NCBI GenBank assembly: GCA_028277185.1
Contig: JANQGQ010000018.1
Span: forward strand, 124,001-188,000
DNA length: 64,000 nt
Reading direction: 5' to 3'
Source of the DNA: Woeseiaceae bacterium
GTDB taxonomy: Bacteria > Pseudomonadota > Gammaproteobacteria > Steroidobacterales > Woeseiaceae
Shown here: in pieces, positions 34,431-43,526 of the stretch
Layout: the number at the start of each line of letters is the position of its first letter
Numbering within the stretch: the first letter of the stretch is position 1
The notes under the pieces: model-generated
Told to the model about the DNA's origin: nothing
Seen by the model: only the letters and a program-made list of their open reading frames with translations
Databases searched by the model: none
Made by a program: the position numbers and the translations under genes

Positions 34431-34858
34431 TTACCCCTGTGCCAGCTCGAAAACCGCACAAGTCGCGGTTGCGTGCGCGTAGCGCTTGCCGGCTTCGTCG
34501 CAAAGCCAGCCTTCGGCGAAACCGACGCTCCGCGACACGTTGATCGCCCGTCCGCTGGCCGTGAGCGGCACGCCGAGAGGCACGGGACGGATCATCTGTA
34601 CGTTGAGGTCGACCGTTGCATAGCCCTTGCCCGGCGGCAGCAGGCTTTGCACCGCGCAGCCGGTCGAGGAGTCGAGCGCAGTCGCCGCAAAGCCGCCGTG
34701 AACGCCGCCCATCGGATTCAGCAGCGCGTCGGTCGCGGTCGCCGAGAACTCGACGTAGCCCTCGTCGGCAAGCTCGAGTGCCAGCGGTATCACTTTCGTG
34801 ATCGAGGGCGGCGCAGGTCGCCGGCGATCATCGCGCGAAGCTGCTCGAGTCCGGTCAT
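34431..34858 (-). CDS. PaaI-family hotdog thioesterase with an apparent N-terminal frameshift
   Basis: Acyl-CoA thioesterase of the PaaI type: the active-site block NPMGGVHGGFAATALDSS is intact. However the N-terminus is in another frame: ATG at 34858 gives MTGLEQLRAMIAGDLRR and then stops quickly, while the body begins with PPSITKVIPLALEL in the next frame. One extra base near 34812 (a CCC run) would join them. Either a real one-base deletion or a sequencing error is possible; the body could also be translated from a weak TTG at 34898. It starts six bases after the stop of the RND fusion gene and is probably the last gene of that operon. Confidence 0.75.
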
Positions 34859-34863
34859 CCCGT

Positions 34864-37800
34864 TCACGACTCCGCTCCCAGCGCCTTGTACACGGCAACC
34901 AGATTGACGCTGACCTGGGTCTGCCTTAGCGCAAGCGCGTCTTCGGCCTCGAGTCGCCGGCGATCGGCATCCAGGACCGACAGGAAGTCGGCGAGCCCGG
35001 AGTCGTAAAGCCGCCGCGCGATGTCGGCCGCCTCGGCGCTCGACCGCGCGGCCTGCTCGAGTTCGTCGCGGCTTCGCCGCGAGCGCGACCAGTCCGTCAG
35101 CGCGCGTTCCGATTCCTCGATCGCGAGGAGAACCGCCTGCTCGTAGCGCGCGAGACTCGCCGTTTGCCGCGCGTTCGCCGCATCGAGGGCCGCGCGACGC
35201 TCGCCGCCCGCGAACAGCGGCAGGCTGACGAGACCGAGCAGTGCGTCGGTGCCGGTCGCCGACGTGAACAGATCGCCCGATTCGATCGCCTGCCAGCCGA
35301 AGGTCCCCGACAACGTGAAGCGCGGATAGAACGCCGCCGCGGCGACGCCGATATCGGCGGTGGCGGCGGCCAGCTGTCGCTCGGCCGCACGTACGTCGGG
35401 CCGCTGTCGCAGGACTTCCCCGCGCAAACCCGGCTCTGGCCCGGCTACCGCTTCCGGAATCGGCCGGCTGACGGCAAAGTCGGCCACGACCCGCTCCGCC
35501 GGCCGCGCGGAAAGCGTGGCGAGTCGCAGGCTTGCGCTGCGCACCGCGGCTTCGAAAACCGGCAGTGCCGAGCGGGTTGCGGCAAGCTGCGCCCGAGCGT
35601 TCAGAAAATCGAGCTCGGGTGCAAGACCGCTTGCAACCCGGGACTCTACGAGTTCCAGCGTCTCCGCCTGCAGCACCGCGTTTGCGGACGCGACTTCGAG
35701 CCGGCGCTGCGCGCCGCGCAGCTCGACGATCGTGCGCACGACCTCGGCCGCAATGCTGATCGACGCATCGTCCAGCGCGGCCTCGGCCGCCTCGCGGCGA
35801 AGGCGCCCGGCCTCGGCACGCCGCCGGTTGCCGCCGAAGACATCGAGTTCGTAGCTTGCATCGAAGCCGGTCTCGTACACTTCGCCCTCGAGCGGCGCCA
35901 GGCCGGGAGGGATGTTGGGGTTCTGCTCGCTCAGCGTGAAGTCCGTGTACGTACCGCTTGCGTTCAGCGCCGGCAACAGGGCCGCGCGTGCGCTCAGGCT
36001 GGCCGCGCGTGCCTCCTTAAGGCGGGCGCGCGCGACCTCGATGTCCTTGTTGGCGTCGAGCGCGGTCGCGACATAGTCGTCGATCAGAGGATCGTCGAAA
36101 CTCTGCCACCACAGTTCCTCCCGAACGCCCGAGACCGGCGGCGGGTTTTCGATCCACGTGGCCCCGATCTCCGTATCGGGCGCGACGTAGTCCGGGCCCG
36201 CAGCACAACCAGCAAGCCCCGCGAACAGGACGACCGCCGGAGCAAGCTTGAGGGCGCGCTCACCCGAACGCCGCGGCCGCACCCAAAGCGCGAAGAGCGC
36301 GGGCGTCAGCAACAGCGACAGAATCACCGAGAAGCCCACGCCGCCGGCGATTACGACGGCCAGCGGCGGCCAGAACTCGCCGCCAGTGAAGACGAGTAAC
36401 GGCAGAAAGCCGCCGATGGTCGTAGCGATCGTGGCGAGTACGTGGCGCGACTCCTGCATCGTCACCCGGACGATCGCATCCGTATCGCCGCTGCCCGCGG
36501 CAGCGTCGGCTCGCAGCGCGGCGAGCACGACGATGGCGCCATTGATCGCGATGCCGACCAGACCCGCACTGCCGAGCAGCGGGTTGAAGCCGAGGTTGTA
36601 GCCGCCGAGCCACAGCGACAGCATTCCTAAGCCGGCGGACAGAAACGCGACCAGGCCGACGATGCCGGCCGCGGTCGCGCTCCGGAAACTCAGGATCAGC
36701 GTCGCGACCATCAGCATCAGCAGGATCGGCAGATAGATCATGAGATTGCCGACGGCGTCCTGTTGCGCGTCGCTGTCGCCTTCGAGCGCCAACGCATAGC
36801 CCGGCGGAAGCGTGAAGCCCGCGGCGTCCAGCTCGCCGAGGATCGCATTCGTTACCTCGATGGGCAGCACGCCCGGCCGCACCCAGGCGTTGATCACGTT
36901 GACGCGCTGGCCGTTGCGCCGGGTGATGGAGCCGCTTTCCGGCTCGAGCCGCATGTCGCCCAGCGTGTTCGCGGGAACCCACGCGTCGCCCGCTAAGAGC
37001 GGCATCGAGGCGATGTCGGCATAGGAAGCGCGAACCGCGTCGCTGTAGCGAATCCGAACCGGCAGGTCTTCGAGATCCTCGCGAATCGAGCCGCCCGTGA
37101 AACCCTCGAGACTCCCCTGCATCTGCAGGGCGATCTCGTCGAGCGACAGGCCGACGCGACCGGCTTTCGCCTGGTTCGCCGCGTACGTCAGTTTCGGCCG
37201 ACCCGACATCGAACTGCGCGTGTGCGAGATCCCCGGCATCGTCGACATGATGCGCCGGAGCTCCTCGCCCTGCTCTCGCAGTACGGTGATTGACGGTCCC
37301 TCGATCCGGATGCCGATCGGCGCGTCGACGGGTGGCCCCTGGGCGAACGGCGCGACGATGATCTGCGCCTCGGGGAAGCGCGTGTCGACGACGCTCTGCA
37401 GACCCACGACGATTCTCTCCGCCGCCGCGACGGACTCGGCCTGGACCATCGCGTGAGCGTAGGCCGCGTTGCTGTCCTGCTTCATGATGCGGTTGTAGTA
37501 AATCTGCGGGTGGCTCCCGCCGACCAGCCAGCTCACCTGCTCGACGCCGTCGAACTCACGGACCGCTGCTTCTATCCCGAGCGCCACGTCGCGGCTGCGT
37601 CGCAGCGAGGCGTCCTCCGGCATCCACACCTCGATCTCGAACTGATCGCGGTCCGCGGGTGGAAAGAACTGCAGTCCCAGCGTACCGGCCAGGAGAAAAC
37701 CGGTAATGGGCAACACGAGTGCGGCGCCGACGGTAACGATTGGCCGCCGGAAGGCCATGCCGAGGCCTCGCTCGGCAAGCCGGTTGAAGGCCGGGAAGCT

Positions 37801-39342
37801 CACGCCCCGCTGCCACCACGGCGCGACGTCCTTCGCATCGCTCTGCCGAATGAAGCGTCCGGCCAGCGCCGCGATGATCGTCATCGAGATCGCGAACGAC
37901 GCCGCCAGCGCCAGCACGACGCTGATCGCAATCGGGCTCACGAAATCGCCGGCGTTGCCCGGCAGCAGGAAGATCGGCATGAAGCCCAGTATCGTCGTCA
38001 CGGTCGATGCCAGCAGCGGCACGAACAGATGGCCGACCGCGGCCGCGACGGCCTCGCGGCGCGCTTCGCCGCGCGCCAGACGTTTCTGGATTTCGTCGGT
38101 CATGACGATCGCGTTGTCGATCAACAGGCCGATCGCGATGATCATGCCGAAGATCGACATCTGATGGATCTGCTGCCCGAAGAAGGTCAGGCCGAACAGC
38201 GTCACCCCGGCGCTGAGCGGCAGGGCGGCGCCGACGATCAGCGCCGCGCGCCAGCCGAGCCCGAAGAAGACGACGAGCACGACGACCGCGGCACCGAGCA
38301 GCAGGTTGCCGCTCAGCGAGGCCAGACGCTCCTCGGTGTACTCGCTCTGCCGGAACAGCACGTCGACGGCGATGCCATCGTCCAGCTCCTCCGCGAAACC
38401 CGCAACGACTCTGTCGGCTTCGGTCTGCCAGCGGTCGATGCGTACGCTCTCCGCCGATGCCGAAGCAACGAACACGATCCGCCGGCCGTTCAGATAACCG
38501 TAACTGTCCGGCGGCTCACGCCAGGATTTCTCCACGCGCGCCACGTCGCCGAGCCTTAGCTGACGCCCCTGGGCGCCTTCGCGAAGCACCAGATTCTCGA
38601 TCCGCGACAGCGAGTCGAGCTCGCCGCCGACCTCCATGAACAGATCGCGGCCCGCGCCGCGCAGCGCGCCCGCCGCGTTCTTTGGATCGGCAGCCGCGAC
38701 GCGGTCCGCGAGTTCGGCCGCCGACAGCCGTTGGGCCGCCAGTTCCCCGCGGTCCAGCGTGACCGTTATTTCTTCCTCGGCCTCGCCGTAGATCTGCACG
38801 CGCTCGGCGCCCGAAACCCCTCGCAGGCGGTCGGCGAGTTCCTCGGCAAGACGCGTGAGCATGCCCATCGACGCCTGCGACCCATCGGCCGCGCCAATCC
38901 CGATCAGCATCGAAAACGCCGAGGCGCCCCGCTCGTCGTCGAACAAGGGCTTGCCCGAACCGGGCGGCAGCAGCGCCTCGGTCTCGCTGAGTTTGTCGCG
39001 AATTCTCGAAAACGCTTCCTGATTCGTTCGGTCGGTGATCGCGTCCTGGAGTTCGATACTGATCAGCGAGATACCCGCGCGGGACGTGGCGACGAGATCC
39101 TTGATCTCCTCGACGTCGCGCAGCTCCTCTTCCAGCGGCTTCGTGACCAGCGCCTCGACCCGTTCGGCCGAAGCGCCGGGAAAGCCGGTGATGACGAGCG
39201 CATTGCGGGTCGTGATACGCGGATCCTCGATGCGCGGCAGGTTGTTGAGCGCCGAGGCCCCGGCCAACAGGATCACGATCAAGGCAAGCGCCAACAGATG
39301 CGCGTTGCGAAAAAAGAGATCGCGCCAGCTATGCTGATTCAC
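34864..39342 (-). CDS. RND efflux transporter fused to an outer-membrane factor lipoprotein (NodT type)
   Basis: 1492-residue single open frame. Residues about 1-1030 are a complete RND pump: N-terminal membrane helix, two periplasmic halves and two transmembrane bundles, with GLLIDNAIVMTDE carrying a single Asp in the proton-relay helix, where AcrB has DD. After the last helix and a basic RPRRSGERALK comes LAPAVVLFAGLAGC, a signal-peptide-like segment whose lipobox Cys1046 starts a 447-residue TolC/NodT outer-membrane factor (LWWQSFDDP, ELDVFGGNRRR, RRLYDSGLADFLSVLDADRR). These are normally separate proteins. Lipoprotein processing could release the channel part. A separate internal start (GTG near residue 1026) is an alternative. 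The adaptor gene is directly upstream (four-base overlap). Confidence 0.9.
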   Translation of the reverse strand: MNQHSWRDLFFRNAHLLALALIVILLAGASALNNLPRIEDPRITTRNALVITGFPGASAERVEALVTKPLEEELRDVEEIKDLVATSRAGISLISIELQDAITDRTNQEAFSRIRDKLSETEALLPPGSGKPLFDDERGASAFSMLIGIGAADGSQASMGMLTRLAEELADRLRGVSGAERVQIYGEAEEEITVTLDRGELAAQRLSAAELADRVAAADPKNAAGALRGAGRDLFMEVGGELDSLSRIENLVLREGAQGRQLRLGDVARVEKSWREPPDSYGYLNGRRIVFVASASAESVRIDRWQTEADRVVAGFAEELDDGIAVDVLFRQSEYTEERLASLSGNLLLGAAVVVLVVFFGLGWRAALIVGAALPLSAGVTLFGLTFFGQQIHQMSIFGMIIAIGLLIDNAIVMTDEIQKRLARGEARREAVAAAVGHLFVPLLASTVTTILGFMPIFLLPGNAGDFVSPIAISVVLALAASFAISMTIIAALAGRFIRQSDAKDVAPWWQRGVSFPAFNRLAERGLGMAFRRPIVTVGAALVLPITGFLLAGTLGLQFFPPADRDQFEIEVWMPEDASLRRSRDVALGIEAAVREFDGVEQVSWLVGGSHPQIYYNRIMKQDSNAAYAHAMVQAESVAAAERIVVGLQSVVDTRFPEAQIIVAPFAQGPPVDAPIGIRIEGPSITVLREQGEELRRIMSTMPGISHTRSSMSGRPKLTYAANQAKAGRVGLSLDEIALQMQGSLEGFTGGSIREDLEDLPVRIRYSDAVRASYADIASMPLLAGDAWVPANTLGDMRLEPESGSITRRNGQRVNVINAWVRPGVLPIEVTNAILGELDAAGFTLPPGYALALEGDSDAQQDAVGNLMIYLPILLMLMVATLILSFRSATAAGIVGLVAFLSAGLGMLSLWLGGYNLGFNPLLGSAGLVGIAINGAIVVLAALRADAAAGSGDTDAIVRVTMQESRHVLATIATTIGGFLPLLVFTGGEFWPPLAVVIAGGVGFSVILSLLLTPALFALWVRPRRSGERALKLAPAVVLFAGLAGCAAGPDYVAPDTEIGATWIENPPPVSGVREELWWQSFDDPLIDDYVATALDANKDIEVARARLKEARAASLSARAALLPALNASGTYTDFTLSEQNPNIPPGLAPLEGEVYETGFDASYELDVFGGNRRRAEAGRLRREAAEAALDDASISIAAEVVRTIVELRGAQRRLEVASANAVLQAETLELVESRVASGLAPELDFLNARAQLAATRSALPVFEAAVRSASLRLATLSARPAERVVADFAVSRPIPEAVAGPEPGLRGEVLRQRPDVRAAERQLAAATADIGVAAAAFYPRFTLSGTFGWQAIESGDLFTSATGTDALLGLVSLPLFAGGERRAALDAANARQTASLARYEQAVLLAIEESERALTDWSRSRRSRDELEQAARSSAEAADIARRLYDSGLADFLSVLDADRRRLEAEDALALRQTQVSVNLVAVYKALGAES

Positions 39343-40454
39343 CGCTCGTCTCCGGCACTCGCAAGCTGAGCCTCATCGATGACAACGACGCGCTGACCCG
39401 CGACGACACGATGCGTGCCCTTACTGACGAGGAGGTCGCCCGGAGCAAGCGTGCCGCGAACGTATGCAAGATCGGCATCGGCGTGCAGCACCTCGAGCGT
39501 GTGTTTGACGAGCACGTGCTCCTCTGGCCCGCCGCCTTCGGCGACCAGCACCTGCCACAAACCGCGCGGGCCCTCGACGAGTGCGGAGACCGGTACCCAG
39601 AACCCCGGCTGATCGATCCGGCGCTCGGTGTCGAGCCGCGCGAGATCCCCGGGCCTCACGGCATTCGTGTCGCCGCTGATTTCGAAGATGCTGTCCACGG
39701 TGCGGCTGGCCTCGTCGCGGCGCGGCACGATCGTCCTCAGGACCGCCGTTACGCTGCGATCGTCGACCGCCAGCACATAGGTCTCGCCGACGACGAGGCC
39801 GTGAGCAGCCTCGGGAGAAACGCCGATCCTGACCTCGGGCAGCGATTGGCTTTCGAGGGCGATCAAGGGCTCACCCGGGGCGAGAACGACACCGGGATCC
39901 GCGAAGCGCTGCACGACGACGCCCGCAAAGGGTGCGCGCAGCGCCGCCTTGTCCAGATCGACCTCGATGCGGTCGAGTCGCGCCTTGAACACGGCGGCCG
40001 CAGCCTCGAGCCTGGCCGATTCCTTGACGGCTTCGTCGAGCTGCTGCCGGGACACGCCCTTGTAGCCGAACGCTTCTTCCGTGCGCGCGAGCGTCGCGCG
40101 GGCGAGTTCCAGCTCGGCCAGCGTCTGCTGCCAGGCGGCAGCCGCCTCGGCGCGCTGCGCCTCGAGGCGCGCCGTATCGAGCCCGGCAAGCAGCTCGCCG
40201 GCCGCGACGACCGCGCCCTCGTCGACGGCGACGGCGTCGAGCAAGCCGCCGACTTCGAAGCCGAGCGCGCTGCTCAGGCCCGCTTCCACGCGGCCGGTAT
40301 AGCTGCTCGTGACCTCATAGCCGTTGTCGGCCGCCGCCGCCACCGTGGCGACACGCACGGCTTGCGCCGCCGCTCCGGATGTTTCATTCTGGTTGCAGCC
40401 GCCCAGCACGACCGCCGTAGTAAGCCATAGAACCGCGTTTAACTGCCTGAACAT
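39339..40454 (-). CDS. RND periplasmic adaptor (membrane fusion) lipoprotein
   Basis: 371-residue adaptor of a tripartite pump. Signal peptide with lipobox VLGGC (Cys20), lipoyl half-motifs, a coiled-coil hairpin (about 95-160: AEAAAAWQQTLAELELARAT to ARLDRIEVDLDKAALRAPFA), beta-barrel and membrane-proximal domains. It would link the inner-membrane RND part to the outer-membrane channel, both encoded by the next gene, with which it overlaps by four bases. A divergent TetR gene starts 115 bases away and probably represses it. Confidence 0.92.
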   Translation of the reverse strand: MFRQLNAVLWLTTAVVLGGCNQNETSGAAAQAVRVATVAAAADNGYEVTSSYTGRVEAGLSSALGFEVGGLLDAVAVDEGAVVAAGELLAGLDTARLEAQRAEAAAAWQQTLAELELARATLARTEEAFGYKGVSRQQLDEAVKESARLEAAAAVFKARLDRIEVDLDKAALRAPFAGVVVQRFADPGVVLAPGEPLIALESQSLPEVRIGVSPEAAHGLVVGETYVLAVDDRSVTAVLRTIVPRRDEASRTVDSIFEISGDTNAVRPGDLARLDTERRIDQPGFWVPVSALVEGPRGLWQVLVAEGGGPEEHVLVKHTLEVLHADADLAYVRGTLAPGDLLVSKGTHRVVAGQRVVVIDEAQLASAGDER

Positions 40455-40520
40455 GTTGAGGTTTCCTCGTGGGGTCCTGAGCTCGGGGACAGCTGCCCCG
40501 ATAACGGCACCGAAATAAAC

Positions 40521-40536
40521 CAGACCGTACGGTTTG
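40521..40536. promoter_or_regulatory. Palindromic operator between the RND operon and its TetR gene
   Basis: ACCGTACGGT (40524-40533) is a perfect palindrome, extending to 16 bases with one mismatched pair (CA..TG ends). It lies in the divergent promoter region. A second inverted repeat ACTG-TC-CAGT (40560-40569) abuts the TetR start codon. Both are candidate binding sites of the adjacent regulator. Confidence 0.55.
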
Positions 40537-40569
40537 ATATTAAAACAGCATAATACTAGACTGTCCAGT

Positions 40570-41199
40570 ATGAAATTAGATCAAAATGTAACGGCGCGGC
40601 GCGGCCGACCGAAAAGCGAGGAAAAGCGCGAGAGCATCAGCCACGCGGCCGCTGAGCTGTTTCTGAAAGAAGGCTTCGATCGCTGCTCGATGGACAGCAT
40701 CGCCGCGGCGGCCGGGGTATCGAAGCAGACCGTCTACTCGCATTTCGCGAACAAAGACGAGTTGTTCCGCTCCTGTATCACGGCAAAAGTCCGGCACTAC
40801 GATCTGGCCGTGGACGCGGATGCGCACGACAGCCTCGAAACCGGCCTCGCTGCGTTCGCCGACGGGTTCCTGAGGCTCGTTTCGGATCCGGACGCCGTCA
40901 AGATGTGGCGCCTCGTGATGCACGAGGCGGAGGCGCACCCGCACGTCGCGAGGCTGTTCTTCGAAACCGGACCGCAGGAATCGCTCGCGGCGCTCGTACG
41001 CTTCATCGAGAGCCACGGCGACCGGCTCGCGACGGACGACTACGCGGGAGCGGCGCGGACGTTTCTCGGATTGACCTCCGACGTCTGGCACAACCGCATC
41101 CTGCTCGGAGTCATCGACGCGGTGGAACCGGACGCCCGCCGGCAGCACGTTGCGAAGGTGACGACTCAGTTCATACGCCTGTTCGGCAAGACGAACTGA
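40570..41199 (+). CDS. TetR/AcrR-family regulator of the RND operon
   Basis: 209-residue repressor-type regulator. HTH domain about 12-65: RRGRPKSEEKRESISHAAAE, MDSIAAAAGVSKQTVYSHFA, NKDELF. The C-terminal part resembles the TetR_C domains of AcrR-like efflux regulators. It is divergent from the adaptor/RND fusion operon, so control of that operon is likely. ATG at 40570 is preferred because the palindromes lie upstream of it; a longer frame from 40534 would run through them. Confidence 0.9.
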   Translation: MKLDQNVTARRGRPKSEEKRESISHAAAELFLKEGFDRCSMDSIAAAAGVSKQTVYSHFANKDELFRSCITAKVRHYDLAVDADAHDSLETGLAAFADGFLRLVSDPDAVKMWRLVMHEAEAHPHVARLFFETGPQESLAALVRFIESHGDRLATDDYAGAARTFLGLTSDVWHNRILLGVIDAVEPDARRQHVAKVTTQFIRLFGKTN

Positions 41200-41228
41200 C
41201 CGGGTCGCCCGCGAGACGGTTCGGCCTG

Positions 41229-42284
41229 TCAGCCAGTGGTCGCGAGCGCCGCGAGACGCCGCTTGCGCTCCTCCGCATCCAGCTCCGCGAGCTCGCCCGC
41301 GCTGGCGTAAAAGCAGCGGAAATCCTCGCCGCAGTCACGGAACAGGCGGCGAAAAGCGGGGACGTGGCTCTCGTACGCGGACCACACCGCGAGCCGCGCA
41401 TTGTTGAGCGGCTCCGCGAACCAGGCATCGTTCGGATCGACGCCGCGCGCCGTTGCCTGCCCCACGAGCGCGTCGGCCAGCTCCCCGAGCCGCGCGGACT
41501 TCGCCAGGCGTTTCTCGTCGGCCGTCAGCGGGCCGGCATACAGCAGCGCGAGATCGTCGCGCGCTTCGAGCGCCAGTCGGGTCAACTCATCGGCAAGCGC
41601 CTTTCGCGAACGATAGCGGTCCCACTGATCTTCGGACGCCTGCCCGCTAAGCCAGCGTTCCACGCCGAGCTCCTCGACCGCGGTCGCGAACGATTCGTTG
41701 AACGCGGTATCGCCGCTGACGTAGAGCACCTGATGCGCAAGCTCGTGAAAGAGGAGCGCTACCAGCCCGGTATCGTCGCGGCGTAGCATCGTGTTGAGAA
41801 CCGGATCGTTGAAAGTGCCCAGCGTCGAGTAGGCCGTCACGCCGCCGACGAAAACGTCGTAGCCCCTGGCGGCGAGCTGGTCGGCCTTCGCCCGGGCGCG
41901 TCGTTCCGAGAAATAGCCCCGGTAGGCGACGCAGCCGGCGACCGGAAAGCACCAGGTCCGGGCCTCGACCGAGAGTTCCGGGGCCGCGATGACGTTCCAC
42001 ACGACGTAGTCGCGCTCGAGATCGGCGAACGTTCGGTAGCTGTCGTTGTCGGGCAGGCCCAGTTCCGCAATCGAGAACTCGCGCGCGTCCCGGATCAGGC
42101 TCAGCCGCGCGGCAAGCGCCTCGGGCGTGTCCGGATCGTCGAGCAGCCTGTCGATGGGCTCGCGTTTCCTCAACACTTCGAGCTGCCCGCCCGCGGCCTG
42201 GACGTAGTAGCAGGCCGACAGGAGCAGCGGCAGCGAAAGCACGAGCAGGAGACGTAACGCGGGAAAAGCCATCGGGAAGCGCAT
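41229..42284 (-). CDS. Predicted aminopeptidase lipoprotein (zinc HExxH family)
   Basis: 351-residue lipoprotein with lipobox LLLSAC (Cys25). The zinc motif LFHELAHQ lies around residue 187, followed by FNESFATAVEELG, which supplies the third ligand region. It matches the bacterial family annotated as putative aminopeptidase (formerly DUF). Substrate unknown; envelope-located peptide trimming is inferred. The start at 42284 (MRFPMAFP) gives a normal signal peptide; the frame opens at 42302, which overlaps the divergent cca start. Confidence 0.85.
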   Translation of the reverse strand: MRFPMAFPALRLLLVLSLPLLLSACYYVQAAGGQLEVLRKREPIDRLLDDPDTPEALAARLSLIRDAREFSIAELGLPDNDSYRTFADLERDYVVWNVIAAPELSVEARTWCFPVAGCVAYRGYFSERRARAKADQLAARGYDVFVGGVTAYSTLGTFNDPVLNTMLRRDDTGLVALLFHELAHQVLYVSGDTAFNESFATAVEELGVERWLSGQASEDQWDRYRSRKALADELTRLALEARDDLALLYAGPLTADEKRLAKSARLGELADALVGQATARGVDPNDAWFAEPLNNARLAVWSAYESHVPAFRRLFRDCGEDFRCFYASAGELAELDAEERKRRLAALATTG

Positions 42285-42296
42285 AAACTTGAGTCC

Positions 42297-43526
42297 ATGC
42301 AAGTCTACCTTGTCGGCGGCGCCGTCCGTGACGAACTCCTGGGTCTCCCGGTCGGCGAGCGCGACTGGTGCGTGACGGGCGCGAGTCCGGCCGACCTGCT
42401 CGACTTAGGCTTCCGCCAGGTCGGAAAGGACTTCCCGGTATTCCTGCATCCGGAATCCGGCGAGGAATACGCGCTGGCGCGCACCGAGCGCAAAGTCGGA
42501 CCCGGCTATCACGGCTTCGAATTCGATACCTCGAAAAGCGTTAGTATCGAGGCGGACCTCGGCCGTCGCGACCTGACGATCAATGCGATGGCTCGGGACG
42601 AGGAAGCTCTGCTGATCGACCCGTGGGGCGGCAAAGCCGACCTCGACCGGCGGCTGCTCCGGCACGTTTCCGATGCGTTTGCCGAGGATCCCGTTCGCAT
42701 CCTGCGCGTCGCGCGTTTCGCGGCCCGGTTCCACGCCCTGGGTTTCCGCATCGCGCCCGACACGCTCACGCTGATGCGCCGGATGGTCGACGCCGGCGAG
42801 GCGGACGCGCTGGTACCGGACCGAATCTGGAAGGAAACGGAGCTGGCGCTTCGCGGGCCGAACAGCCGCGTGTTCTTCGAAGTCCTGCGGTCGGCGGGCG
42901 CGCTCGCGCGCGTCTATCCGGAAGTCGACGCACTGTTCGGCGTTCCCCAGCCCGAACGCTGGCATCCGGAGATCGACACGGGCCTCCACGTCATGATGGT
43001 GCTCGATGCCGCCGAGCGACTTGGCGCGGACGCTCAAGTCCGTTTCGCCGTCCTCGTGCACGATCTCGGCAAGGCAACGACCGACAGCGACAAACTGCCG
43101 AGCCACCCGGGCCATGAGCAGCGTGGCGCCAGGCTGATCCGCGAACTCGCGCAGCGGCTGCCGGTCCCCCGTGCGTGGCGGGATCTCGCGATGCTCGTGG
43201 CCGGGTACCACACCCACTGCCACAAAGCTCTCGAGCTAAAGCCCGGCACCGTGCTCAAGGTTCTCGAGAAGAGCGATGCGTTCAGACGCCCGGAGCGCTT
43301 CGAGCAATTCCTCCAGGCCTGCGAGGCGGATGCCCGCGGCCGGCTCGGTCTGGAAGACCGCGACTACCCGCAGGTCCACTACCTGCGAGGGGCGCTGAAG
43401 GCCGCGCTGGCGGTCGACGCGGGCAAGATTGCAGAGCTCAATCGGGGCGGCGACATCGCGGCGGCGATCCGGCGCGAACGCATCGGCGCCCTCGCGGAAT
43501 TCAAGGCGGGCTACGAGCCGCCGTAG
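42297..43526 (+). CDS. cca: CCA-adding tRNA nucleotidyltransferase (with HD domain)
   Basis: 409-residue class II CCA enzyme of the multifunctional type. The nucleotidyltransferase domain starts immediately with YLVGGAVRDELLG and GERDWCV (metal-binding Asp pair), continues with RRDLTINAMA and DPVRILRVARFAARF, and a C-terminal HD phosphohydrolase part has VHDLGKATT. It adds or repairs the 3' CCA of tRNAs; the HD part gives phosphatase and 2',3'-cyclic phosphodiesterase activity in E. coli. Its 3' end overlaps the convergent neighbour by 16 bases. Confidence 0.96.
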   Translation: MQVYLVGGAVRDELLGLPVGERDWCVTGASPADLLDLGFRQVGKDFPVFLHPESGEEYALARTERKVGPGYHGFEFDTSKSVSIEADLGRRDLTINAMARDEEALLIDPWGGKADLDRRLLRHVSDAFAEDPVRILRVARFAARFHALGFRIAPDTLTLMRRMVDAGEADALVPDRIWKETELALRGPNSRVFFEVLRSAGALARVYPEVDALFGVPQPERWHPEIDTGLHVMMVLDAAERLGADAQVRFAVLVHDLGKATTDSDKLPSHPGHEQRGARLIRELAQRLPVPRAWRDLAMLVAGYHTHCHKALELKPGTVLKVLEKSDAFRRPERFEQFLQACEADARGRLGLEDRDYPQVHYLRGALKAALAVDAGKIAELNRGGDIAAAIRRERIGALAEFKAGYEPP

